Part shown: positions 7,212 through 15,516 of the stretch, piece by piece
Layout of the letters: each line of letters begins with the position of its first letter
Position numbering within the stretch: position 1 is the stretch's first letter
NCBI RefSeq assembly: GCF_002192255.1
Contig: NZ_CP021768.1
Coordinates: 514,001-578,000, forward strand
DNA length: 64,000 nt
Source of the DNA: Stenotrophomonas sp. WZN-1
GTDB lineage: Bacteria > Pseudomonadota > Gammaproteobacteria > Xanthomonadales > Xanthomonadaceae
Direction of reading: 5' to 3'
Notes under the pieces: model-generated
Databases searched by the model: none
What the model saw: only the letters and a program-made list of their open reading frames with translations
Told to the model about the DNA's origin: nothing
Made by a program: the position numbers and the translations under genes

Positions 7212-8408
7212 ATGTATTCAAGGACGAAGAGCGCATCGCGCGCTTTTGCGCGCCTGCTTGCCTGTGCCCTGTGCCTGGCCGTATGGCCGATGGCCGTGCA
7301 GGCCGCGGACAAATCGCAGCAGGCCTATTGGGCCGGTTTTGCCTATACCGCTGACGCCACCGCCGTGCAGGCGACCACCCCGCATGCGCATGCGGTGCTG
7401 GAACGGCGTGGCCTGGTCCCGCTGAACCAGACGCTGGCGCAGTCGCTCAAGCGCCGCGCACCGGCCCACCTGGAACTGATCGACCAGCCGGTGGCGATGC
7501 TCGACGGCACCACCAGCGCCACGGTGCTGGCCGCTGCGCTGGACCGCGAGCTGGTCTCGGTCGAACCGATCGGCGACCAGTACAAGGTGCTGGTGGAAGT
7601 GGCGCTGCAGGCGCTGTTCTTCGATTTCCGCGAGCGCCAGGTGATCGCCTCCTATCCGCTCACCCTGCAGCGCATCGACGTGCAGGACTACCGTCCGGAC
7701 AACGACGATATCGACGCGATCGTCGCCGATCTGCTGTACGGCGGTGCCGATACCAGCCTGTCGCAGGTGCTGGCGGCCAGCCTGGCGCAGGCCCGGCTGC
7801 CCGACGCCGCGGTGCGTCGCCTGCAGGTGGGTGGGGTGACCCTGTCCGACGCGGTGCGCGCCAAGCTGCCCGACCCGAAGTGGGACGCGCCGCTGCGCGC
7901 CACCCTGGCCCATGAGCTGTCCAAGACGCTGTCGTCCAACACCGGCGTCGGCCTGCTGCCGCCGGCCTCGGGCCAGGCGATCGGCGGCGCGATGGCCGCC
8001 CGCTTTGCCGACGGCAAGGTCTACCAGCTGAAGATTCCCGAACCCGACTACGTCATCAACCTGCAGGTCGATGCACTGAAGAACGGCGTGATCGAGGAAA
8101 CCCCGGCAATGAAGACGATGCTGTTCGGCGCCTTCTTCACCGCCAAGGTGACCGAGCCGTTCTCGGGCAAGGTCTATTTCGAACAGTCGCTGCGCAAGGG
8201 TGCCACCAAGGTGGTACCGGTCACGCAGTGGCAGGTCGACCAGTGGTCGGCCAGCTACGAAACCCTGCTGGCGGGCTTTGATGCCTTCGCCGGCGCCGCC
8301 GCCAAGCGCGCCGATTCGCGCGCCTGGCTGGACGAACAGAAGCCGGGCGGCCGCCCGTTGCAGCAGCAGACCCAAGCCCTCCAGGAGTTGATCAAGTCAT
8401 GTCGTTGA
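7212..8408 (+). CDS. Exported protein of unknown function, first gene of a four-gene envelope operon
   Basis: 398 aa. GGAGCGG precedes the ATG. A Sec signal peptide (residues about 10-34, ending AVQA-AD) targets it to the periplasm or outer membrane. The mature protein seems to contain two similar halves, each with a helix rich in leucine and alanine, a hydrophobic-polar strand set, and a segment ending in DYxIxLQVxAL or KVLVEVALQAL. This is compatible with a duplicated alpha/beta domain of the TolB-N/CsgG type, but that is inference. One cysteine sits near the C-terminus. It overlaps the next gene by 10 bases, so the products are probably translationally coupled. Confidence 0.8.
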   Translation: MYSRTKSASRAFARLLACALCLAVWPMAVQAADKSQQAYWAGFAYTADATAVQATTPHAHAVLERRGLVPLNQTLAQSLKRRAPAHLELIDQPVAMLDGTTSATVLAAALDRELVSVEPIGDQYKVLVEVALQALFFDFRERQVIASYPLTLQRIDVQDYRPDNDDIDAIVADLLYGGADTSLSQVLAASLAQARLPDAAVRRLQVGGVTLSDAVRAKLPDPKWDAPLRATLAHELSKTLSSNTGVGLLPPASGQAIGGAMAARFADGKVYQLKIPEPDYVINLQVDALKNGVIEETPAMKTMLFGAFFTAKVTEPFSGKVYFEQSLRKGATKVVPVTQWQVDQWSASYETLLAGFDAFAGAAAKRADSRAWLDEQKPGGRPLQQQTQALQELIKSCR

Positions 8409-9499
8409 TGCGTACCATCCTGCTCATCCTCATCGCGCTGGTGGTGGCCTCGCCGGTCGCTGCGCAGACCGCGAGTTCGCGCGGCACCGGCTCGGCCAGC
8501 TACGGCCTGCGCCTGAGTGCCGACACCCGCGCCCAGGCCCTGAACAAGGCCAAGGTCAATGCCCTGGAGGCGTACATCGCCGAAACCGGTGCGGCCAAGC
8601 TGCGCCTGTTCGAAGCACGCCGCGCCGAGTTCATCGGCGAGATCGACCGCTACGTGCTCAGCGCCGTGCAGCTGTCGGACACCGAAGACAAGAAGGCCAA
8701 GACCTACAGTGTCACCGTCCGCGCCGAGATCAACACCACCCTGCTGCAGACCAAGCTGGACGCCGGTTCGGCCGTGGCCGGCGCCACCGCCGCGCAGCGC
8801 TCGCTGCTGACCTTCCTGTTCATGGCACGCTCGCAGGACACCGTGCAGTCGTTCCAGGACAAGGAATATCGCCGGGTCGACGCCAGCAGCAGCTACAGCG
8901 AGAACACCCGTGAGGGCGACAGCTTCCGCGGCAACTCGGTCAGCACCAACGGCAGCATCAACCAGAACGGTTCGGTGTCGGTCACCAGCGGCGGCAGCAC
9001 CACTGCACGCGCCGACAACATCACCTGGAAGGTGGCCAACGCCGCCGAGGTCAACACCGCGATGACCGGTGCCTTCAGTGCCGCCGGCTACGAAGTGGTT
9101 GAAGCCGAGTACGTGGAAGGCGAGTCGCGCGGCCTGCTCAGCATCGAGCGCATCCGCAAGGACTTCAGCACCGGCAACGACCTGGCCCCGGCCACCCTGC
9201 GCGACACCGCCAACGGCATCCGTGCAGCCAACATTCCGTACATCGCCGTCGGCACCCTCGACGTCGGCATGCGTGACCGCGATCCGGCCAGCGGCAACAC
9301 CCGCGTGTTCGTCACTGTCACCGGCAAGGTGCTGGACGTGACCGGTCGTTTCCCGCGCACCGTGTCATCGGTCGGCCCGGTGCAGTTCTCCGGTACCGGC
9401 CCGAATGAAACCGTGGCCCGTACCAATGCCCTGCAGCTGGCTGCCGAGAAGGCCGCCCAGCAGATGATCAACGAGCTGAACGTCAAGGCGGTCCGCTGA
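8399..9499 (+). CDS. Exported FlgT_N-like protein with Ser/Asn/Gly-rich insert
   Basis: 366 aa. Signal peptide at residues 1-22 (ending VAAQ). Residues about 27-120 follow the FlgT N-domain pattern: GTGSASYGL, a helix ADTRAQALNKAKVNALEAYI, then YVLSAVQL and the strand TYSVTVRAEI. Residues about 160-205 are low-complexity Ser/Asn/Gly, then TWKV. The C-terminal half has TolB-N/CsgG-like features: a helix with AAGYEVVEAE, the strand YIAVGTLDVGM, and a final helix ARTNALQLAAEKAAQQMINEL. Together with the lipoprotein at 10302 it may form an envelope assembly. The family assignment is by pattern only. Confidence 0.8.
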   Translation: MSLMRTILLILIALVVASPVAAQTASSRGTGSASYGLRLSADTRAQALNKAKVNALEAYIAETGAAKLRLFEARRAEFIGEIDRYVLSAVQLSDTEDKKAKTYSVTVRAEINTTLLQTKLDAGSAVAGATAAQRSLLTFLFMARSQDTVQSFQDKEYRRVDASSSYSENTREGDSFRGNSVSTNGSINQNGSVSVTSGGSTTARADNITWKVANAAEVNTAMTGAFSAAGYEVVEAEYVEGESRGLLSIERIRKDFSTGNDLAPATLRDTANGIRAANIPYIAVGTLDVGMRDRDPASGNTRVFVTVTGKVLDVTGRFPRTVSSVGPVQFSGTGPNETVARTNALQLAAEKAAQQMINELNVKAVR

Positions 9500-9598
9500 T
9501 CCGCCATCCCGGTGGATGCCGAGCTCGCTCGGCATCGCCCCGGGGTTACCGATTTCCCACGTGCCGCACTGCGGCCGTCTCTCCCAAAGGACTCTCAC

Positions 9599-10285
9599 AT
9601 GATCCGCAATACCGCTCTTGTCCTGGCCATCGCGGCCGCCACCCTGTCGATGCCGGCCCACGCTGGCCTGGGCAAGCTGAAGGACCTGACGGGCGCCTCC
9701 ACCGGCTCCTCCAGCAGCACTTCCAGCGCCGCCGCGCCGAATGAAGCTGCGCAGGAAGCACTGGTGCGTCGTTTCGTCAGCTCGCAGTCGCACTCGCTGC
9801 AGGCCCAGACCTCGTTCGCCCGTGCCTTCGGCCTGGCCGAGCAGGTGCAGCTGCTGGAAGCCGAGCGCCAGGCGCTGTCGTCGGGTTCGGTCAGCGTCGA
9901 TGCGATGAAGAAGTCGGTGTCGGTCAGCGAAGCCGCCCAGGCCGCGATCGACGAGCGCCAGGCCGCGCAGCCGGAGCTGAACGCTGAATCCAAGCAGCAC
10001 TACGCCGAAGGCCTGGTCTCGCTGCTGTCCTCGGCTGCCGAAGCGCAGAAGCTGGGTGGCGAAGCCAGCAACTTCACCGCCGGCATGAAGAACCTGGGCG
10101 CGACCCAGATGGCGACTGTCGGCCGCAAGCTGGCCGCTGGCGCATGGGTGGCCAAGGAATCGCCGGGCTTCATCCAGGGCCTGTACGGTTCGACCAAGTC
10201 GGCCGTGACCTTCGCCAAGAAGAGCAAGGTCAAGGTGCCGTCCAACGCCGACTCGATGCTGGGCCAGCTGGACAAGATGAACTGA
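9599..10285 (+). CDS. Small exported alpha-helical protein of the envelope operon
   Basis: 228 aa from the ATG at 9599, preceded by AAAGGA. Signal peptide MIRNTALVLAIAAATLSMPAHA, then a Ser/Thr/Ala-rich linker (SSSSTSSAAAP). The remainder is predicted helical and polar (for example QALSSGSVSVDAMKKSVSVSEAAQAAIDE), finishing with a lysine-rich segment KKSKVKVPSN. There are no cysteines and no recognisable catalytic motif. It lies 99 bases after the FlgT_N-like gene and 16 bases before the lipoprotein gene. A periplasmic partner or chaperone role is a guess from position. Confidence 0.75.
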   Translation: MIRNTALVLAIAAATLSMPAHAGLGKLKDLTGASTGSSSSTSSAAAPNEAAQEALVRRFVSSQSHSLQAQTSFARAFGLAEQVQLLEAERQALSSGSVSVDAMKKSVSVSEAAQAAIDERQAAQPELNAESKQHYAEGLVSLLSSAAEAQKLGGEASNFTAGMKNLGATQMATVGRKLAAGAWVAKESPGFIQGLYGSTKSAVTFAKKSKVKVPSNADSMLGQLDKMN

Positions 10286-10301
10286 TCCGAGGCGAAACCC
10301 C

Positions 10302-11954
10302 ATGCGTACGACCTCCCGTTTGATCGGCCTGGGCCTGGCTGCCGCGCTGCTTGCAGCCTGTGGCAAGCAGGACACCCCGGCCGAAGCGCCTGCACCCGCC
10401 AAGGACAAGGCAACCAGCGCACTGGCCAGCAATGCGCCAGTGGAAGCAGCGCCCCTGCGTGGCACGCCGGATTTCGGCGGCACCACCCAGGTCGCGCGCG
10501 AGGCCGACGGCATCGGCAGCACCCCGGAACTGGCGGTGCTGGCGGCGCTGCAGTCGGCGGTGGCGCAGGTCAACGGCGTACGCGTGGCCAGCCAGATGCA
10601 GAGCCTGCGTGCAGGCCTGCATGTGGATGTGGATGACGAACACGTCGGCGATATCCGCGCCGACGCGTTCACCCAGCAGATGATCGCCGGCTCGCAGGGC
10701 GCGGTGCTGGGCTATGAAATCCTGTCGCAGGACGAAGTGCGGCAGCTGGACGAGGAAACCATCGCACGCGTGCGCGCCAGCGATGAAGGCTGGAGCTTCA
10801 AGGGTTCGGCGTCTGCCAGCGCTTCCGGCGAAGCCACGGCCAAGGGCGCCGGCGGCTCGGCCAGCGTCAGGGAAAGCTACGACGAGAAGGTCAGCGTCGA
10901 TGCCAAGCGTGGCGCCAGCTCGTTCGACTCCGACGTGACCCACCGCAGCATGCGCAGCTACTGGAAGGTACGCGTGCGTGCACAGATTGCCCAGTACCGC
11001 GCACCGGACGAGCAGGGCAAGCCGAAGATCGTGGTCGCGCTGCCGCGCACCAACTCCGGCAGCTATGCCGTGGGCGATGGCCGCGTGAGCGCCGATGAAG
11101 TGGCCGACGCGATCCGCGCGCGCCTGTCGGACACGCTGACCCAGACCCAGCGCTTCATCGTGCTGGACCGCGAGTTCGGCGACGAACTGCAGGCCGAGAT
11201 CGACCACATCAACAGCGGCAACGTGCGCCTGCAGGACACCGCACGCGTCGGCCAGCAGCTGGCGACCGACCTGATCCTGATCCCGACCATCGAACGCTTC
11301 GAGTACCCGCGCAGCGTGCGCAACCTGCGCATGTCCGACCGCCAGGTGACCTCGTATTCCGGTGGCGGCCGCATCACCCTGCGCCTGATCAACGCCACCA
11401 CCGGCCAGGTGGTGATGTCCGACAGCTTCGATCACCAGCTGGCCTCGACGGGTCCGAGCACCCTGCCGCGCGTGGTCAACGGCCGCAGCATGGCCGCAGC
11501 GATGATGGAATCGCTGTCCGGCCAGATCGGTACCACCATCGTCACCACGCTGTTCCCGGTGTCGGTGGTGTCGGTGGACGGTGACCAGGTGGTGCTGAGC
11601 CAGGGCGGCGAAACCCTGCAGGCCGGCCAGCGCTGGCAGGCCGTGCGCCTGGGCGAGGAACTGAAGGACCCGCAGACCGGCCGCTCGCTGGGCCGCAGTG
11701 AACACCCGTGCTGCACCATCCGCATCGACCGCGTTGCTGCACAGACCTCGTACGGCACCATTGAAGACGGCGTTGACGCGATGCGCGGCGGCTTCCGTCC
11801 GGGCCAGATCGAGCTGCGCCAGAAGCTGGGCAGCAAGCCGGCTGCCGCTGCTGCTGGCGCAACGGCCTCGGTTGCACCGGCCGCCGCCGCGCGCCCGGCG
11901 GCCAAGCCGAAGCCCAAGGCTGCGGCCGCCCCGGCCGAAGACCCGAACTGGTAA
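10302..11954 (+). CDS. FlgT/CsgG-like outer-membrane lipoprotein
   Basis: 550 aa. The lipobox LLAAC near residue 20 is followed by an Ala/Pro linker. Residues about 65-240 resemble a FlgT N-domain interrupted by an Ala/Ser/Gly stretch (helix ELAVLAALQSAVAQVNGVRV, then GAVLGYEIL and SYWKVRVRAQI). Residues about 241-400 resemble the TolB-N/CsgG middle domain (KIVVALPRTN, a helix ADAIRARLSDTL, RFIVLDREF, DLILIPTIERF, GGRITLRLINATTGQVV). Residues about 421-500 follow the FlgT C-domain pattern (VVLSQGGETLQAGQRWQAV, then DPQTGRSLG). An Ala/Pro/Lys tail ends the protein. FlgT builds the H-ring of sodium-driven flagella and CsgG exports curli. No flagellar or curli gene is adjacent, so the role is unknown. 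Confidence 0.82.
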   Translation: MRTTSRLIGLGLAAALLAACGKQDTPAEAPAPAKDKATSALASNAPVEAAPLRGTPDFGGTTQVAREADGIGSTPELAVLAALQSAVAQVNGVRVASQMQSLRAGLHVDVDDEHVGDIRADAFTQQMIAGSQGAVLGYEILSQDEVRQLDEETIARVRASDEGWSFKGSASASASGEATAKGAGGSASVRESYDEKVSVDAKRGASSFDSDVTHRSMRSYWKVRVRAQIAQYRAPDEQGKPKIVVALPRTNSGSYAVGDGRVSADEVADAIRARLSDTLTQTQRFIVLDREFGDELQAEIDHINSGNVRLQDTARVGQQLATDLILIPTIERFEYPRSVRNLRMSDRQVTSYSGGGRITLRLINATTGQVVMSDSFDHQLASTGPSTLPRVVNGRSMAAAMMESLSGQIGTTIVTTLFPVSVVSVDGDQVVLSQGGETLQAGQRWQAVRLGEELKDPQTGRSLGRSEHPCCTIRIDRVAAQTSYGTIEDGVDAMRGGFRPGQIELRQKLGSKPAAAAAGATASVAPAAAARPAAKPKPKAAAAPAEDPNW

Positions 11955-11976
11955 CAGGCTCAAGCAACACACTGAT

Positions 11977-12032
11977 GGGGTCAGAGACCTTTCCCGCCGG
12001 GAAAGGTCTCTGACCCCTTCTTGTTTTCGTTT
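11977..12032 (+). terminator. Rho-independent terminator, perfect 19-bp stem
   Basis: Arms 11977-11995 and 11999-12017 (starting GGGGTCAGAGACCTTTCCC) pair perfectly over 19 bp around a 3-nt loop. A T-rich run TTCTTGTTTTCGTTT follows. It lies 22 bases after the lipoprotein stop and would end the four-gene operon. A sequence-related hairpin opens the repeat cluster at 48940. Confidence 0.85.
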
Positions 12033-12039
12033 CCATACC

Positions 12040-12059
12040 GTGTCGACCAAGGTCGACAC
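12040..12059. repeat. REP-like hairpin, GTCGACC type
   Basis: GTGTCGACCAAGGTCGACAC followed by CCACC. Same family as the hairpins near 21774, 31497, 33349, 39708, 45809 and 48978: an outer GTG/CAC, a 7-bp arm that varies in step on both sides, and a central AAGG-like tetranucleotide. Confidence 0.7.
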
Positions 12060-12087
12060 CCACCAACAGCAGCGGGAACCTGTCGAA

Positions 12088-12189
12088 GGCGGGGTGGGTC
12101 CGGTTGCGGGAGTGTCCGCGGCATGGATGCCGCGGCCAAGCCCCCATGGATGGGTTTACGGCGTCTCCCGCAACCGGACCCACCCCGCC
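12088..12189 (+). repeat. Branched inverted-repeat element, copy A
   Basis: Outer arms 12088-12112 and 12165-12189 are perfectly complementary over 25 bp. The core holds the perfect palindrome CCGCGGCATGGATGCCGCGG (12116-12135) and a second hairpin at 12143-12154 (CCCATGGATGGG). The element fills the 366-base gap 11955-12320 together with the terminator, the 12040 hairpin and a downstream tail of TGCTGTTGC repeats (about 12208-12248). The tail ends in a hairpin TTCGGCAGG/CCTGCCGAA (12250-12280) just before the M28 peptidase gene. Confidence 0.85.
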
Positions 12190-12320
12190 ATCCCACCGAA
12201 TGCCTGCTTCTGCTGTTGCTGTTGCTCTGGCTGTTGCTGTTGCCCTGGCTTCGGCAGGTGCAGGGCGCAGCCCTGCCGAACCCCTTACACTCCAGAAGGA
12301 TTTCCCTGCTGGAGAGAGCA

Positions 12321-13970
12321 ATGAAACGAGTGGTACTGGGCGTGCTGGCCCTGTCGGTGTCGAGCGCACTGATGGCGGCCACCCCGAAATTCGATGGCGC
12401 GCGGATCTCCGCCGACGTCAAGGAACTGGCCTCCGACGCCTACGAAGGCCGCTCGCCGGCCACCGCCGGCGAAGAGAAGACCATCGCCTACCTCAGCAAG
12501 CAGTTCGCCGACGCCGGCCTGCAGCCGGGCGGCGACCTCAAGGACGGCAAGCGCCTGTGGACCCAGGCCGTGCCGCTGCGCAAGGGCGACATCGTCGGCG
12601 CACCCCAGCTGGCACTGCACCAGGGTGGCAAGACCGTTGCGCTGGAGCAGGGCAAGCAGATCGCCGTGCGCGCCGCCATGAACGGCGCCAGCAACGTCGA
12701 CATCAGCAAGGCCCCGCTGGTATTCCTCGGCTACGGCGTGAAGGCCCCGGAGCGAAACTGGGACGACTTCAAGGGCGTGGACCTGAAGGGCAAGATCGCC
12801 GTCGTGCTGATCAACGATCCGGACTTCGAAACCGGCCAGGGTGATTTCGACGGCAAGGGCATGACCTACTACGGCCGTTGGACCTACAAGTACGAAGAAG
12901 GCGCCCGCCAGGGTGCGCTGGGCGTGCTGATCGTGCACGAGACCGCGCCGGCGTCGTATGGCTGGGCCACCGTGGCCGGTTCCAATACCAACACCATGTT
13001 CGATGTGGTGCGCGACAACCCGGCCGAGAGCCATCCGCTGCTGGAAGGCTGGATCCAGCGCGACCTGGCGGTGGAGCTGTTCCGCTCCGCCGGGCAGGAC
13101 TTCGAGGCGCTGAAGAAGAAGGCGCAGCAGCGCGACTTCACCCCGGTGCCGCTGACCGGTGCCAGCCTGGACGCGAAGTACGCGGTGAAGACCGAAGTGA
13201 TCACCTCGCACAACGTGGCCGCGCGCCTGGAAGGCAGCCGCCACCCGGACGAGACGATCATCTACAGCGCGCACTGGGACCACATCGGCGTGGGCGAGCC
13301 GGACGCACGCGGCGACCGCATCTTCAACGGCGCACTGGACAATGCCAGTGGTACCGCCTCGCTGATCGAACTGGCCCGTGGCTTCGCCAAGGAAAAGCGC
13401 CCGCAGCGCTCGCTGCTGTTCCTGGCGGTCACCGCCGAGGAGAAGGGCCTGCTGGGTTCGGAGTACTACGCCACCCATCCGCTGTATCCGCTGGAAAAGA
13501 CCGTGGCGGTGATCAACATGGATGGCATGGCGCCGTTCGGCCCGTCGCGTGACTTCGGCATCTACGGTGCCGCGCGCTTCGAGCTGCTGGACCAGCTGAA
13601 GGACGTGGCCAAGGGCTGGGATATCCGCTACACGCCGGACCCGAAGCCCGAAGCGGGCCTGTTCTTCCGCTCCGACCATTTCCCGTTCGCCAAGCGTGGC
13701 GTGCCGGCGCTGTCCTGGTCGGCCGGCCAGGACTGGGTGGACGGCGGCGTGGCCGCAGGCAAGAAGGCGTCCGAGGACTACACCGCCAAGCGCTACCACC
13801 AGCAGGGCGACGAGTGGCAGCCGGACTGGGTGTTCGCCGGTGCCGCCCGCGACCTGGAAGTGCTGTACACGCTGGGCAACCAGCTGGCCAACGCGCGCAG
13901 CTGGCCGAACTGGAGCAAGGACGAGTCGTTCCGCGCCGTGCGTGACGCCAGCGCCGACCAGCGCAGGTAA
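12321..13970 (+). CDS. M28 family zinc aminopeptidase, exported
   Basis: 549 aa. The ATG at 12321 follows GGAGAGAGCA and gives a signal peptide (MKRVVLGVLALSVSSALMAA); the upstream in-frame extension is repeat DNA. A PA-like insert (about residues 135-250: PLVFLGYGV, GKIAVVLIND, GVLIVHE) precedes the peptidase core. Zinc and catalytic residues are visible in order: SAHWDHIG (His, Asp, near 316), LDNASGTA (Asp, near 340), TAEEKGLLGS (Glu-Glu, near 372), NMDGM (Asp, near 400) and RSDHFPF (His, near 452). It likely trims peptides in the periplasm or outside the cell. Confidence 0.93.
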   Translation: MKRVVLGVLALSVSSALMAATPKFDGARISADVKELASDAYEGRSPATAGEEKTIAYLSKQFADAGLQPGGDLKDGKRLWTQAVPLRKGDIVGAPQLALHQGGKTVALEQGKQIAVRAAMNGASNVDISKAPLVFLGYGVKAPERNWDDFKGVDLKGKIAVVLINDPDFETGQGDFDGKGMTYYGRWTYKYEEGARQGALGVLIVHETAPASYGWATVAGSNTNTMFDVVRDNPAESHPLLEGWIQRDLAVELFRSAGQDFEALKKKAQQRDFTPVPLTGASLDAKYAVKTEVITSHNVAARLEGSRHPDETIIYSAHWDHIGVGEPDARGDRIFNGALDNASGTASLIELARGFAKEKRPQRSLLFLAVTAEEKGLLGSEYYATHPLYPLEKTVAVINMDGMAPFGPSRDFGIYGAARFELLDQLKDVAKGWDIRYTPDPKPEAGLFFRSDHFPFAKRGVPALSWSAGQDWVDGGVAAGKKASEDYTAKRYHQQGDEWQPDWVFAGAARDLEVLYTLGNQLANARSWPNWSKDESFRAVRDASADQRR

Positions 13971-13979
13971 GGGCGTTCG

Positions 13980-14003
13980 GTAGTGCCGGCCGCTGGCCGG
14001 CAA
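13980..14003 (+). repeat. SMAG element (single)
   Basis: GTAG followed by TGCCGGCC-GCT-GGCCGGCA, 9 bases after the M28 stop. The remainder of the 286-base gap before the kinase gene (to 14256) shows no gene. It may carry the kinase promoter. Confidence 0.8.
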
Positions 14004-14256
14004 CGGCACTCGGTCCGGGCAACCGTCCCCTGAGTCAGGGGGCGGCGCCATAGGCGCGGGGGGTGTGGGTGCTGGTGAGATGGGGCCCACGGCTTGCGTA
14101 GGCGAGCCGTGGGAGCGCCAGCGCGAATGCGCAGGCGCGTTCCCGGCGTTTCCATAATGGCTTCCATCCCCACTTTCCCGGCCTTCGTCGCAGCCCGCTT
14201 GCTTGCCCGGCGGGCCGCCCTATGCTCGGCTCACCCCCTTCCTCCAAGGCGCCGCC

Positions 14257-15516
14257 GTGTTTGCCAGCCTCTCTCTCCTGATCCGCCACCTGCTGGCCTG
14301 GGCTGCCGCGCTGGTTGTCGCCGGCATGGTCTGGAGCGGCATCTTCAGCGGCATGAACGATGGCCCGGGCTGGGTCTTCGGCCTGCTGGCGATGTTCCTG
14401 ATGATCTCCGCGCTGGGCAGCGCGATCACCCATGTACGACGGGTCTGGCTGATTGCAGGACGGCTGGATTCGACCACCTTGTCCGGGCGCCAGCGCCGCC
14501 AGGTGGAACTGCCGATGGATGCCGGCCAGGCTTACGCCGTGGTGGAAGCGGCAATCGCCGAGCTGCCGCGCGTCGAAGACGTGGAAAGCTCGGCCGGCAG
14601 CCTGCAGGTGCGCGCGTATGTTCGCCGGGTGGATCTCTGGAATGGCCGCCAGCCGTCGCGCTGGAACCTGCCGGCACGACTGGCGATCAAGCGCAACAGC
14701 GTGCTGGCCACGGTCATGCCGGGGCAGGGCACCAGCACCGTCACCCTGCTGTTCGAACCTGATGCCGGCTGGTGGGCCGACCTGCTGGCGCTGGACGAAG
14801 GCAGCAACTTCGAGAACGCCGAGGCAGTCACCCGCGCGATCAGCCGTCGTGTCGCCGACCAGCGCCGCGACGAGCAGGCCGCCGCCGAACAGACCCAGGT
14901 CGAAAAGGAGCTGTCGGTGGCGCGGCTGAACCTGCTGCACGCGCAGGTGGAACCGCACTTCCTCTACAACACGCTGGCCAATGCGCAGGTACTGACGCGC
15001 ACCGACCCGGCGCGTGCCGAACAGATGCTCGGCCACCTCATCCAGTACCTGCGGAGTTCGTTGCCGCAGGTGGACGAATCGGTATCTACGCTGGGCGTGG
15101 AGCTGGAGCGCACCCGTGCCTACCTGGAGATCCTGCGCATCCGCATGGGTGCACGGCTGGCGGTGGAAGTGCAGGTGCCGAACGAACTGCACGGCGTGCA
15201 CCTGCCGGCGATGGCACTGCAGACGCTGGTGGAAAACGCGATCAAGCACGGCCTGGAACCCAAGCCCGGCGGTGGCACGATCTGGATCCTGGCGCGCGGC
15301 TTCGATGACCACGTGACCGTGACCGTGGCCGACGATGGGCTCGGCTTCGGCCAGGGTACCAGCGGCACCGGCATCGGCCTGAAGAACCTGCGCGAGCGCC
15401 TGCGCCTGACCTGCGGCGAACAGGCCGGCGTGGCGATCGTCGCCAACTTCCCCAGCGGCGTGGCCGCGACCATGACCCTGCCGCAGTCGCACAAGGAGCG
15501 CAGCCATGCCGCTTGA
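14257..15516 (+). CDS. LytS/AlgZ-type sensor histidine kinase
   Basis: 419 aa from the GTG at 14257, which has AAGG 8 bases upstream; a TTG at 14203 is possible but less likely. Two membrane helices occupy residues 1-60. Residues about 80-190 form an alpha/beta region of unknown family with DAGQAYAVVEAAIAEL. Then comes a His_kinase (PF06580-type) H-box, NLLHAQVEPHFLYNTLANAQVL. The ATPase part has LVENAIKHGLEPK (N box) and VADDGLGFGQGTSGTGIGLKNLRERL (G boxes). Such kinases phosphorylate LytTR regulators. The next gene, overlapping by 11 bases, is one. Confidence 0.9.
   Translation: MFASLSLLIRHLLAWAAALVVAGMVWSGIFSGMNDGPGWVFGLLAMFLMISALGSAITHVRRVWLIAGRLDSTTLSGRQRRQVELPMDAGQAYAVVEAAIAELPRVEDVESSAGSLQVRAYVRRVDLWNGRQPSRWNLPARLAIKRNSVLATVMPGQGTSTVTLLFEPDAGWWADLLALDEGSNFENAEAVTRAISRRVADQRRDEQAAAEQTQVEKELSVARLNLLHAQVEPHFLYNTLANAQVLTRTDPARAEQMLGHLIQYLRSSLPQVDESVSTLGVELERTRAYLEILRIRMGARLAVEVQVPNELHGVHLPAMALQTLVENAIKHGLEPKPGGGTIWILARGFDDHVTVTVADDGLGFGQGTSGTGIGLKNLRERLRLTCGEQAGVAIVANFPSGVAATMTLPQSHKERSHAA

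Noticed and set aside
12285..14090. Long open frame on the minus strand opposite the M28 peptidase
   Set aside because: It is the complement of a well-supported enzyme gene, has the His/Arg/Gln-rich composition typical of antisense frames in GC-rich DNA, and no domain pattern.
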